50,243 bases of DNA. Origin: Aureimonas sp. AU22 (GTDB taxonomy: Bacteria; Pseudomonadota; Alphaproteobacteria; Rhizobiales; Rhizobiaceae). Positions within the stretch are counted from its first letter, which is position 1; every line of letters starts with the position of its first letter. Both the position numbers and the translations under genes were made by a program. Under the pieces are notes generated by a model, which was not told the DNA's origin, ran no database searches, and was given only the letters and a program-made list of their open reading frames with translations. The stretch covers positions 1 through 50,243 of the forward strand of contig NZ_BBWJ01000041.1 in NCBI RefSeq assembly GCF_001463745.1. The letters are read 5' to 3'. Of the stretch, positions 9,105-16,778 are shown in pieces.

Positions 9105-9423
9105 GGCGGGAACGTCCCTTTCGACGAAACGACACAAGGTCTGCTGGCCTGGTCTTTTCTAAGAGAAGTTCAGCGAGCCCGCGCTTTGCCGCCGCTAGGC
9201 CTTTCAGCCAGCCCTTGCCTACCACCGCCTACCCGAAAGAGGAGGTTTCCAGCCGTTTCGAGAGATCGGGCCTGGCGTGGCCGGTATCGACACGGATCAT
9301 GGGGCAACGGCTTTAAGCCATTCGGGCAGATCGCGACGGGCAACACCCCCCAAGAGACAAAGCTCTTCGGTTTCCGCCGACTGTATAACCGCGGTGTCAA
9401 CAATCGCGGCGAATGAGGCGGTC
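9105..9423. promoter_or_regulatory. Divergent intergenic region upstream of the rfb operon
   Basis: These 319 bases separate the minus-strand GT-C gene from rfbF and must hold promoters for both. No gene and no clear -35/-10 pair was recognised. A GAGG ribosome site lies at 9416-9419, just before rfbF. Confidence 0.4.
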
Positions 9424-10260
9424 ATGAAGGTGATTCTTTTGGCCGGCGGTCTCGGCTCAAGGCTTGCCGAAGAAACGGTGCGCGTTCCCAAACCGATGGT
9501 CGAGATCGGCGGGCGGCCGATCATCATGCATGTCATGGACATCTACAGTCGCTGGGGGTTCCGCGACTTCGTCGTCGCCGGCGGCTACAAATGCATGTCG
9601 ATCAAGGCCTACTTCCAGAACTTTCACCTGACCACGGCCGACTTCACCGTCGAACTGGGCAGCGGCGTCATGACGCTGCGCCCGACGCGTCCGCTCGACT
9701 GGAACGTGTCGGTGGTCGATACCGGCCTTTCGACGATGACGGGCGGTCGCCTGCTGCTGCTCCGGGACTGGATCGGGCGGGACACGTTCATGGTCACCTA
9801 CTCGGACGGCGTGGGCAATATCGATCTCAAGGCGCTTCTGGCGTTCCACCGGTCCCATGGCCGCCTTGCGACGGTCACCGCCGTGCGTCCGCCGGCGCGC
9901 TTCGGCGCGCTCGAGATCGAGGACGGCCAGGTCGTCGATTTCAGCGAAAAGGTTCGTCAGAAGGAAGCCTGGATCAACGGTGGCTTCTTCGTCTTCGAGC
10001 CGGGCGTGTTCGACTACATCCCGGCTCTGTCGGAGCCGCTGGAGCAGTCGCCCCTGTCGCAGCTCGCCCGCGACGGCGAGCTGTTCGCCTACCAGCACGA
10101 CGGCTTCTGGCACCCGATGGACACGATCCGCGACCGCGACCATCTCGACGGCCTGTGTCGGGAGGCGACGCCGCCCTGGCTGGAAGGCATGCCGGAACAC
10201 CCGGCCGAGCTCGCCCCCCATGTCCTGAATCTGCCGCAGCGCGAGCCGATCCATGTCTGA
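9424..10260 (+). CDS. rfbF: Glucose-1-phosphate cytidylyltransferase
   Basis: This 278-aa enzyme makes CDP-glucose from CTP and glucose-1-phosphate, the first step to CDP-linked 3,6-dideoxyhexoses. The N-terminus has the nucleotidyltransferase signature MKVILLAGGLGSRLAEET followed by PKPMVEIGG; the metal-site region YSDGVGNIDL and the sugar-binding stretch WINGGFFVFEPGV are also present. Length is close to the family (about 257). ATG at 9424 has GAGG at 9416-9419. It overlaps rfbG by 8 bp, marking a translationally coupled operon rfbF-rfbG-rfbH-SDR-GT2-gtrA. The family is very recognisable. Confidence 0.95.
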   Translation: MKVILLAGGLGSRLAEETVRVPKPMVEIGGRPIIMHVMDIYSRWGFRDFVVAGGYKCMSIKAYFQNFHLTTADFTVELGSGVMTLRPTRPLDWNVSVVDTGLSTMTGGRLLLLRDWIGRDTFMVTYSDGVGNIDLKALLAFHRSHGRLATVTAVRPPARFGALEIEDGQVVDFSEKVRQKEAWINGGFFVFEPGVFDYIPALSEPLEQSPLSQLARDGELFAYQHDGFWHPMDTIRDRDHLDGLCREATPPWLEGMPEHPAELAPHVLNLPQREPIHV

Positions 10261-11404
10261 AGCCGAGCTTCGCAGGGCCCTTGCCGGCCGCCGGGTGCTC
10301 CTGACCGGTCATACGGGCTTCAAGGGCGGATGGCTGGCGCTCTGGTTGCGCCGGTTGGGCGCCGAGGTCACGGGCGTTTCGCTGGAGCCCGAGCCGCGTT
10401 CCTTCTGCAACGCGGTTCGGTTGGAAGAGGTGATCGACGGGCGGCGGGGCGACATCCGCTCCGGCGAGAGCTTTCGGGCGGCGGTGGACGGCGAGCGCTT
10501 CGACCTCGTGTTCCACCTCGCGGCCCAGGCCATCGTGCGCGACGGCTATCGCGACCCCGTCGACACCTACATGACGAACGTCATGGGAACGGCCGTGGTT
10601 CTCCAGGCCGCGCGGGAGATGCCCGGCCTGAAGGCTGTGGTCGTCGTCACCAGCGACAAATGCTACGACAACCGCGAATGGGCCTGGGGCTACCGCGAGG
10701 GCGACGCGCTCGGCGGTCACGATCCCTACTCGTCGTCCAAGGCCTGCGCCGAACTCGTCACCTCGGCGTATCGCGACTCCTACTTCCGCGACCCGCAGGG
10801 GCCGCAACTGGCGAGCGTGCGGGCCGGCAACGTGATCGGCGGCGGCGACTGGAGCACGGATCGCCTTCTTCCCGATCTCATCCGCGGCATGGAGGAGGGC
10901 CAGCCCGCCCGCCTTCGTAATCCGCGAAGCGTTCGCCCCTGGCAGCACGTTCTGGAGCCCCTTCGAGGCTATCTCATGCTGGCGGCGCGTCTGGTCGAAG
11001 AGGGGTCTCGGTTTGCCGGAGCGTGGAACTTCGGCTGCGACCGCGATGCCGCCGTCGACGTTGCGACCCTTGCACTCCTCACCTCTCGCCGGATGAAGCA
11101 CGAGGGCCTCGGTTTCGTCATCGAGAGCGACGGCGGCCCGCCGGAATCGACGCTTCTGCGCCTCGACAGCACGAAGGCCTTCGTCGAGCTCGGCTGGAAA
11201 CCGGTGTTCTCGCTGGAGGATGCCGTGGGCGAAACGGTGGCCTGGCACCAGAGTTTCGTGCGCGATCCCAGCGCCATGGTCGACGTCAGCCTCCGGCAGA
11301 TCGCCGACTATGTCGAGCGATGGGAAGCCTCGTCCCCTCGTCCGACCCTCTCGGACATCCTTCCATTCTCCGAACAACAGGCAAGGGTCGCGGCATGCGT
11401 GTGA
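10253..11404 (+). CDS. rfbG: CDP-glucose 4,6-dehydratase
   Basis: This 383-aa extended short-chain dehydrogenase converts CDP-glucose to CDP-4-keto-6-deoxyglucose using bound NAD+. It has the cofactor loop TGHTGFKGGWLALWL near the N-terminus, the HLAAQAIVRDGY stretch, and the catalytic Tyr/Lys in DPYSSSKACAELV, with the active-site SDKCYDN region before it. Length matches RfbG/AscB/DdhB proteins. The start overlaps rfbF and its 3' end overlaps rfbH by 10 bp. It is the second step of the CDP-dideoxyhexose pathway in the cytoplasm. Confidence 0.95.
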   Translation: MSEAELRRALAGRRVLLTGHTGFKGGWLALWLRRLGAEVTGVSLEPEPRSFCNAVRLEEVIDGRRGDIRSGESFRAAVDGERFDLVFHLAAQAIVRDGYRDPVDTYMTNVMGTAVVLQAAREMPGLKAVVVVTSDKCYDNREWAWGYREGDALGGHDPYSSSKACAELVTSAYRDSYFRDPQGPQLASVRAGNVIGGGDWSTDRLLPDLIRGMEEGQPARLRNPRSVRPWQHVLEPLRGYLMLAARLVEEGSRFAGAWNFGCDRDAAVDVATLALLTSRRMKHEGLGFVIESDGGPPESTLLRLDSTKAFVELGWKPVFSLEDAVGETVAWHQSFVRDPSAMVDVSLRQIADYVERWEASSPRPTLSDILPFSEQQARVAACV

Positions 11405-12657
11405 ACTACGGACAGGCCGTCTTCGGCGAAGACGAGATCGCAGCGGTGATGCGCACCTTGCGCACATCCACGCAGATGGGGCCGCAGGTGCGCAGCCTAC
11501 AGGAGCGCGTTGCCGCGCTCTTTGCCAAGCGCCACGGCATCATGGTCAATTCCGGTTCATCGGCGAACTACCTGGCCATCGAGATCCTGGGCCTGCCGAA
11601 GGGCGCCGAAGTGATCACCCCGGTGCTGACCTTCGCCACCACGGTCGCGCCGATCGTGCGCGCCGGGCTCGTGCCCGTCTTCGTGGATGCCACCGAGGGC
11701 ACCTACAACATCGACGTCGAGAAGATCGAACAGGCGATCACCCCTCGGACCAAGGCGATGATGATCCCGTCCCTGATCGGCAACCTGCCGGACTGGGACC
11801 GCATTCGCGCCATCGCCGACCGGCACGGGCTGATGGTCATCGAGGACAGCGCCGATACGCTGGGCGCGACGCTGCGCGGGACGAGCACCGGCACGCGATC
11901 CGACATCAGCACGACCAGCTTCTACGGATCGCATGTGGTGACGGCGGCCGGCAATGGCGGCATGCTCTGCGTGAACGACGAGGCGCTGGCGAGGCGGGCG
12001 CTGCTTCTGCGGTCCTGGGGGCGGACGTCCTCGCTCTTCGTGGAATCGGAGACGATCGAGAACCGCTTCAATGTCGAGCTCGACGGTTTCGAGTACGACG
12101 CCAAGTTCCTGTTCGAGGAACTCGGCTTCAACGTCGAGCCCTCGGAGATCGGCGCGGCCTTCGGGCTGGTCCAGCTCGACAAGCTCGATCGCAACATCGA
12201 GGCGCGGGAGGCCAACTTCGCCGCGCAATACGAATTCTTCCGCCGCTACGAGGACTGGTTCGTGCTGCCGAGCCAGTTGCCGCAGGCGCGCACCGGCTGG
12301 CTGGCCTTCCCGCTGACCGTGCGCGAGGATGCCCCGTTCACGCGGCGCGACATGCAGATCTTCCTGGAGCGGCGCGACATCCAGACACGCCCGGTCTTCA
12401 CCGGCAACATCCTGCGCCAGCCTGCGATGCGCGGCGTCGAGGTTCGCGCCGACCCCGCCGGATACCCGCAGGCCGATGCGGTGATGCGCGGCGGCATTCT
12501 CCTCGCATGCCATCACGGATTGGGTGACGAACAGATCGCCTTCATCCACGAGAGCTTCGAAAGCTTCGCCGACGAACGGTCTCATCCCAACAGGACCGCG
12601 GCGGGCTTTCGGACCCAATCTGTTCCTGCAGCGTCGGCCCAGTTGCAGGGAGCCTGA
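11395..12657 (+). CDS. rfbH: RfbH-like PLP/PMP-dependent 3-dehydrase lacking Fe-S cysteines
   Basis: This 420-aa protein has the aminotransferase fold of RfbH/DdhC/ColD dehydrases, which remove the C3 hydroxyl of a 4-keto-6-deoxy nucleotide sugar. The usual PLP lysine is replaced by histidine (TSFYGSHVVTAAGNGG, His180), the hallmark of this dehydrase group. The [2Fe-2S] cysteine cluster that follows WGR in Salmonella RfbH is missing: the stretch reads WGRTSSLFVESETIENRFNV, and the protein has only two cysteines, at MLCVND and LLACHHG. No partner flavo-iron-sulfur reductase is encoded nearby. The chemistry may thus be closer to cluster-free ColD, although the substrate should be CDP-linked because rfbF and rfbG precede it. 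Confidence 0.85.
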   Translation: MRVNYGQAVFGEDEIAAVMRTLRTSTQMGPQVRSLQERVAALFAKRHGIMVNSGSSANYLAIEILGLPKGAEVITPVLTFATTVAPIVRAGLVPVFVDATEGTYNIDVEKIEQAITPRTKAMMIPSLIGNLPDWDRIRAIADRHGLMVIEDSADTLGATLRGTSTGTRSDISTTSFYGSHVVTAAGNGGMLCVNDEALARRALLLRSWGRTSSLFVESETIENRFNVELDGFEYDAKFLFEELGFNVEPSEIGAAFGLVQLDKLDRNIEAREANFAAQYEFFRRYEDWFVLPSQLPQARTGWLAFPLTVREDAPFTRRDMQIFLERRDIQTRPVFTGNILRQPAMRGVEVRADPAGYPQADAVMRGGILLACHHGLGDEQIAFIHESFESFADERSHPNRTAAGFRTQSVPAASAQLQGA

Positions 12658-12801
12658 TCCATGGCCGCTCGTTGCCGGCGCCAAGATCGTATGGCCCCGA
12701 CTACCCAACCTGTCCGGCCGAAGGGCGATCATCCGCCCGCCGTGTGACGCCGGTTGGCTGACCGCGGGATCCGGGCAGCGCTACGCGAAAGGGACGCCGT
12801 C

Positions 12802-13809
12802 ATGTCTCGCATCCTGATCACCGGCGGTGGCGGCTTCGTCGGCTCGCATCTGGCGGCGCGCGCGCTGGCGGAGGGCCACGAAGTCCATGTCACGGTCCGG
12901 CCGGGTTCCGACCACGCGCGGCTGACGCGGGTGGGACGCGAACTCGTGTGCCACAGTCTCGATCTTCGCGACGAGGCCGCGCTCGGTCGTTGCCTCGAGG
13001 ACGCGGCTCCAGAGCGGATCGTGCATCTGGCTGCCTCGCCGCGCCGCCCCGAGCGAGCCGATCTCGGCGACGTCGCCGATTTCGTCCGGGACGATCTCGG
13101 CGGCCTCGTGCGGCTTCTTTCGCTGGCCGCGGCCCTGCCGCGCCCACCCGCGGCGTTCGTTCGCACGGGATCGCTCGCCGAGTACGGCTCCGCTCCCGTG
13201 CCGCAGGCCGAGGTCGCGCGCGAGCAACCCGTGACGGCCTACGGCGCCGCGCTCGTTGCCGCCACGCAGATCATGGGAGCGATCGCACCTCGCCTGCCGT
13301 TTCCGGTGCTGACCGCGCGCCTTGCCCTCGTCTTCGGTCCCGAACAGTCGCCGGACTACCTGATCCCGCGGTTGGTCGCCGGTTGTCTGGAAGGATCGGA
13401 GACCGTGATCCGGCGTCCCGGGGACAGGCGGGACCTGATCCATGTGGACGACGTCGTGGATGCGCTGATGCGGCTCGTGGACGAGCGCGCCACGGGGATC
13501 GTCAACGTCGCCAGCGGCGTCGCGCCGACGATGCGAGAGGTCGCGGCGGAAATCGTGTCGCTCACCGGATGCGATCCCGCGCTCGTACGCTTCGAAGCGG
13601 GCGCACCGTCCGGTTCGGCGCATCTGTGCTGCGCGACCGACAAGGCCCGCGAGCGCTTCGGCATTCGTCCGCGCACCGACTGGCGCGAGGGATTGGCGGA
13701 AACCGTGGATTGGTATCGATGGCGCCGGGCGGTGACGCGGCTGGGCATCGTGGCTGGCCCGCGCGTTCATCCGACGCCCGGCCGGGAGCTTGTTTCAACG
13801 GGAGTCTGA
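12802..13809 (+). CDS. NAD-dependent epimerase/dehydratase-family protein, putative CDP-dideoxyhexose reductase
   Basis: This 335-aa extended SDR has the Rossmann motif ITGGGGFVGSHLAARAL at the N-terminus and HLAAS at about residue 76. From its place after rfbFGH it is likely to reduce the C4 keto group and give a CDP-3,6-dideoxyhexose, as paratose or abequose synthases do. The catalytic motif is unusual: Tyr147 lies in TAYGAALVAATQ, so position 151 is Leu where YxxxK should have Lys. Ser124 (RTGSLAEYG) is kept. It may be altered in mechanism or impaired. ATG at 12802 has GAAAGGGA upstream. It follows rfbH after 144 bp and precedes the GT2 gene by 3 bp. Confidence 0.8.
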   Translation: MSRILITGGGGFVGSHLAARALAEGHEVHVTVRPGSDHARLTRVGRELVCHSLDLRDEAALGRCLEDAAPERIVHLAASPRRPERADLGDVADFVRDDLGGLVRLLSLAAALPRPPAAFVRTGSLAEYGSAPVPQAEVAREQPVTAYGAALVAATQIMGAIAPRLPFPVLTARLALVFGPEQSPDYLIPRLVAGCLEGSETVIRRPGDRRDLIHVDDVVDALMRLVDERATGIVNVASGVAPTMREVAAEIVSLTGCDPALVRFEAGAPSGSAHLCCATDKARERFGIRPRTDWREGLAETVDWYRWRRAVTRLGIVAGPRVHPTPGRELVSTGV

Positions 13810-13812
13810 TCG

Positions 13813-14805
13813 ATGCTCGTGCCAACCCCCAAGCTCGTTTCCGTTCTCGTGCCCGCCTTCAACGAGGAGGCCAACGTCGAGCGCTGCTACGAGGCGATCG
13901 TCTCCGTGTTCGCCGAACTGCCGGGTTACGAATGCGAGATCGTCTTCACCGACAACCATTCGACCGACCGCACCTTCGAGCTCCTGCGCGCCATCGCGCA
14001 GCAGGACGCGCGCGTGCGCGTGATCCGCTTCAGCCGCAACATCGGCTACCAGCGCTCGCTGCTTGCGGCCTACAAGGCGGCGCGCGGCGACTGCTCGGTG
14101 CAGATCGATTGCGACCTCCAGGATCCCCCGAGCCTCATACCGCACATGCTGGGTCTCTGGCGCGAGGGGCATCAGGTGGTCTACGGCGTGCGCCGGTCCT
14201 TGCCCGACCGATGGCACGTCGCCCTGATGCGGCGTGGCTTCTACTGGTTCGTCAACGCGCTCAGCGAGGACGACCTGCCGCCGAACGCAGGCGAGTTTCG
14301 TCTGGTCGACCGGCGCATCCTCGACGAGCTGCGCGACATCGACGACACCTCGCCCTATCTGCGCGGCCTGATCAGCGCGATGGGCTTTGCCCAGGTCGGC
14401 TTTCCCTACGATCGTCACGACCGTGTCGCGGGCACGAGCAAGTTTCCCTTCCGCGCCATGCTGATGCTCGGCGTCGACGCCGTGCTCAACCATTCGCTTC
14501 TGCCGCTGCGTCTCGCCTCGTGGACGAGCCTCCTGGTGGGAAGCCTCACCTCACTCCTTCTGTTCGGCTACATCGTCGGTGCGCTGGTCCTGGGCAGCGG
14601 CTGGCCGCGGGGCTTTGCGACCACCACCATCCTGCTTCTCCTGGCGATCACCTTGAATGCGATGTTCATGGGGATCCTCGGCGAATATGTCGGACGCATC
14701 TTCATGCAGTCGAAACGTCGCCCCTCCACGATCGTGGAGGAGATCGTCGAGGTGGGGCCGCGGCCCGTGGTGAGGCTCGCGATCCGCGACGGGGTCGAGG
14801 CGTGA
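13813..14805 (+). CDS. GT2 glycosyltransferase, GtrB/ArnC-like polyprenyl-phosphate sugar synthase
   Basis: This 330-aa protein has a GT-A domain (VSVLVPAFNEEANVERCY at the start, DNHSTDRT, IDCDLQDPP as the metal/nucleotide site) and two C-terminal membrane helices (about residues 226-250 and 262-290). This layout is that of GtrB, ArnC and dolichyl-phosphate-mannose-synthase-like enzymes that load a sugar onto undecaprenyl phosphate on the cytoplasmic side. The very next gene is gtrA-like and overlaps by 4 bp (GTGA), supporting a GtrA/GtrB pair. The donor is probably the CDP-sugar made upstream, by context only. Confidence 0.88.
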   Translation: MLVPTPKLVSVLVPAFNEEANVERCYEAIVSVFAELPGYECEIVFTDNHSTDRTFELLRAIAQQDARVRVIRFSRNIGYQRSLLAAYKAARGDCSVQIDCDLQDPPSLIPHMLGLWREGHQVVYGVRRSLPDRWHVALMRRGFYWFVNALSEDDLPPNAGEFRLVDRRILDELRDIDDTSPYLRGLISAMGFAQVGFPYDRHDRVAGTSKFPFRAMLMLGVDAVLNHSLLPLRLASWTSLLVGSLTSLLLFGYIVGALVLGSGWPRGFATTTILLLLAITLNAMFMGILGEYVGRIFMQSKRRPSTIVEEIVEVGPRPVVRLAIRDGVEA

Positions 14806-15188
14806 AGAGCAAAGATGCGGCGAACGCTCTTGCGACGCTTTTGCGCTTTGCGGGTGTCGGCGTCGTCACGACGCTTCTCGATACCGTGCTGTTCGCCGGG
14901 CTGACCAATGCCGGCGTGCCGCCGGCGCCGGCCAACCTCCTGTCCTACTCCTGCGGCATCGCGGTGAGCTACAGCCTCAATCGGCGCTGGACGTTCCGCG
15001 CGGCTGGCTCGCACGGCCAGGCGGTCAGGTTCGCCCTGTCGATGCTGCTCGGCCTTGCCATCAGCACGGCCCTCGTCGCGACGCTTTCGACGTATCTGGC
15101 GCCGGTCGCCGCGAAGGTCGTGACCGTCCCGATCGTGTTCCTGTGGAACTTCGCAGCGTCGCGCTTCTGGGTCTTTGCGAAGGCATAG
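14802..15188 (+). CDS. GtrA-family membrane protein, putative lipid-linked sugar flippase
   Basis: This 128-aa protein has four predicted membrane helices and the GtrA features LLRFAGVGVVTTLLDTVLF near the start, SYSLNRRWTF in the middle and NFAASRFWVF at the end. GtrA proteins are thought to move undecaprenyl-phosphate monosaccharides across the inner membrane. It starts with GTG inside the stop region of the GT2 gene (4-bp overlap), so the two are coupled. A third component that uses the flipped sugar in the periplasm could be the GT-C-like protein at 7515-9104. Confidence 0.87.
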   Translation: MKSKDAANALATLLRFAGVGVVTTLLDTVLFAGLTNAGVPPAPANLLSYSCGIAVSYSLNRRWTFRAAGSHGQAVRFALSMLLGLAISTALVATLSTYLAPVAAKVVTVPIVFLWNFAASRFWVFAKA

Positions 15189-15227
15189 CGGCTCGCACGC
15201 CCCGTGAACGCCGGCCCCGAAGCGGCG

Positions 15228-16442
15228 TCAGATCGCTTCCATCCGATATCGACGCGTCCGCCGTCGCGGATCCGGCCGCGAACCGAAGGCCGCGAGCGCC
15301 ACTTCGTCCCAGCGATCGACGATCCGTTGCGGGGTGAACTCCCGGGCCGTCATCCCGGCGGCGTCGCCCAGTTGGCTGCGAAGGCTCGGGCTGCTCAGCA
15401 TTCGGCGCAGGGCGTCGGCCAATGCGCCGACATTCTCCCGCTCGACGAGGATGCCGTTCTTCTCGTCCTCGATCATCTCCCGGGGGCCCCACTCGCAGTC
15501 GAACGATACCACGGGCAGGTCGGCCGCCATGGCCTCGAGAAGAACGATGCCCCAGCCCTCGAAACGCGAGGAGAGGACGAAGACGTCCGCGGTTTCGACC
15601 CAGGTGCCGGGCTTCGGCGTCACGCCCGGCATCCTGACCCGCGCCGTCAGGCCGAGTTCGTCGCGCTGCCTCTCGAGCTCGGCCCGGCTCGTGCCTTCGC
15701 CCCAGATCACGAGCGTCCACTCCGGGTGATCGCGGCTCACGTCCGCGAAGGCCTGGAGCAGGAGATCGAACCCCTTCTGCGGCACCAGGCGGCCAACCGC
15801 CACCAGCGTCTTGCCCTCCCGCCGCCGTTCGCCGATCTCCGACAAGTCCACGGGATTGGGAATGACCCAGCTCCTCTTGCGCAGGGCAGGCGGAAAGAAC
15901 GCCAGGGCGCCGCTCGTCATCGTCACGAGGCCGAAGGCGCGGGGATAGAACGTGTTTCGCAGGAAACCCCAGACCGGACCGACGTCCTGGAGCGCCGGGT
16001 TGTTGCGTTCCGACACGACGACCTGAAGCGGAAGACCCGATGCCGCGGCCAGCACCATGACGTTCGTTCGCGTCAGGAAGCTGAAGACGAGATCGGGTTT
16101 GATGTCCTTGAACGCGCAGCGCAGGGCCCGAACCCGGCGGACGCCGGCGAACATCGCCTTGGCGGCCGTGTTCTTGAAAGGCGGAACGCCGAGCTTGCGG
16201 ATCTCGATGTTGGGGTCGAGGCGATAATACGGGACCGCGTCGGCGTTCTCGAGCGTCAGCAGCGTGACGGCCCAGCCCCGCGCGATCCACTCGTTGGCGA
16301 GAACGCTGACGACGCGCTCCGTTCCCCCTGCGCTCAATCCCGGCAGCACGATGCAGATGCGCAGCAAGGGTCGGTCCCGGGGGCGAGCGCCGATCGTTTC
16401 GAAGGGAAACTCCGTTTCTCTTTCTGCAGCGGAACTGGGCAA
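15228..16442 (-). CDS. GT4 glycosyltransferase
   Basis: This GT-B enzyme of about 404 aa would transfer one sugar during repeat-unit assembly. The acceptor domain opens with IVLPGLSAGGTERVVSVLAN, the donor domain with LVAVGRLVPQKGFDLLLQAF, and the GT4 acidic motif is SSRFEGWGIVLLEAM. The frame's only candidate at the 5' end is TTG at 16442 (an in-frame stop lies about 30 bp upstream), so the start is uncertain; a TTG about 26 codons later is an alternative. It resembles the GT4 at 6315-7502 along its whole length, suggesting duplication. It converges on gtrA and is divergent from wzx. Confidence 0.85.
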   Translation of the reverse strand: MPSSAAERETEFPFETIGARPRDRPLLRICIVLPGLSAGGTERVVSVLANEWIARGWAVTLLTLENADAVPYYRLDPNIEIRKLGVPPFKNTAAKAMFAGVRRVRALRCAFKDIKPDLVFSFLTRTNVMVLAAASGLPLQVVVSERNNPALQDVGPVWGFLRNTFYPRAFGLVTMTSGALAFFPPALRKRSWVIPNPVDLSEIGERRREGKTLVAVGRLVPQKGFDLLLQAFADVSRDHPEWTLVIWGEGTSRAELERQRDELGLTARVRMPGVTPKPGTWVETADVFVLSSRFEGWGIVLLEAMAADLPVVSFDCEWGPREMIEDEKNGILVERENVGALADALRRMLSSPSLRSQLGDAAGMTAREFTPQRIVDRWDEVALAAFGSRPDPRRRTRRYRMEAI

Positions 16443-16778
16443 GATCGTCCATCCATTTTCTCGGCCCAGTTACGGCGGTTCGCGGCGCATTCGGAAGATG
16501 GACCTTGGACGCTATCGAGGCGACGCATCTACGCCAAAAGGAGAGGCTGGACGGCGCCCCCGAGCGGCGCTCCAATCTCGTGAAACGTGCCGCTTGCTTC
16601 GTGGTTCGGATCGCGGTGGCAGCCCTCGACCAGGATGCCGATGCGCCGCGCCGCAGGGGTCTTACTCGTTGCGGCCTCGGTGGTCGCACGATCGCGATCA
16701 TCCATCCGGCACCCCGGTCGATGCTGCCGGATGGCCGGCTGCCTTCAGTGTAATGCAACGATACGGGACGAGGTGGCT
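16443..16778. promoter_or_regulatory. Divergent intergenic region between a GT4 gene and wzx
   Basis: No gene is supported in these 336 bases. It must carry the promoters of the two divergent genes; no convincing promoter boxes were recognised. GACGAGG at 16766-16772 is the likely wzx ribosome site. Confidence 0.4.

Noticed and set aside
7593-9416. 607-aa open frame antisense to the GT-C gene
   Set aside because: Highly charged, low-complexity shadow of a membrane-protein gene; the opposite strand has clear membrane helices and a GT-C motif.
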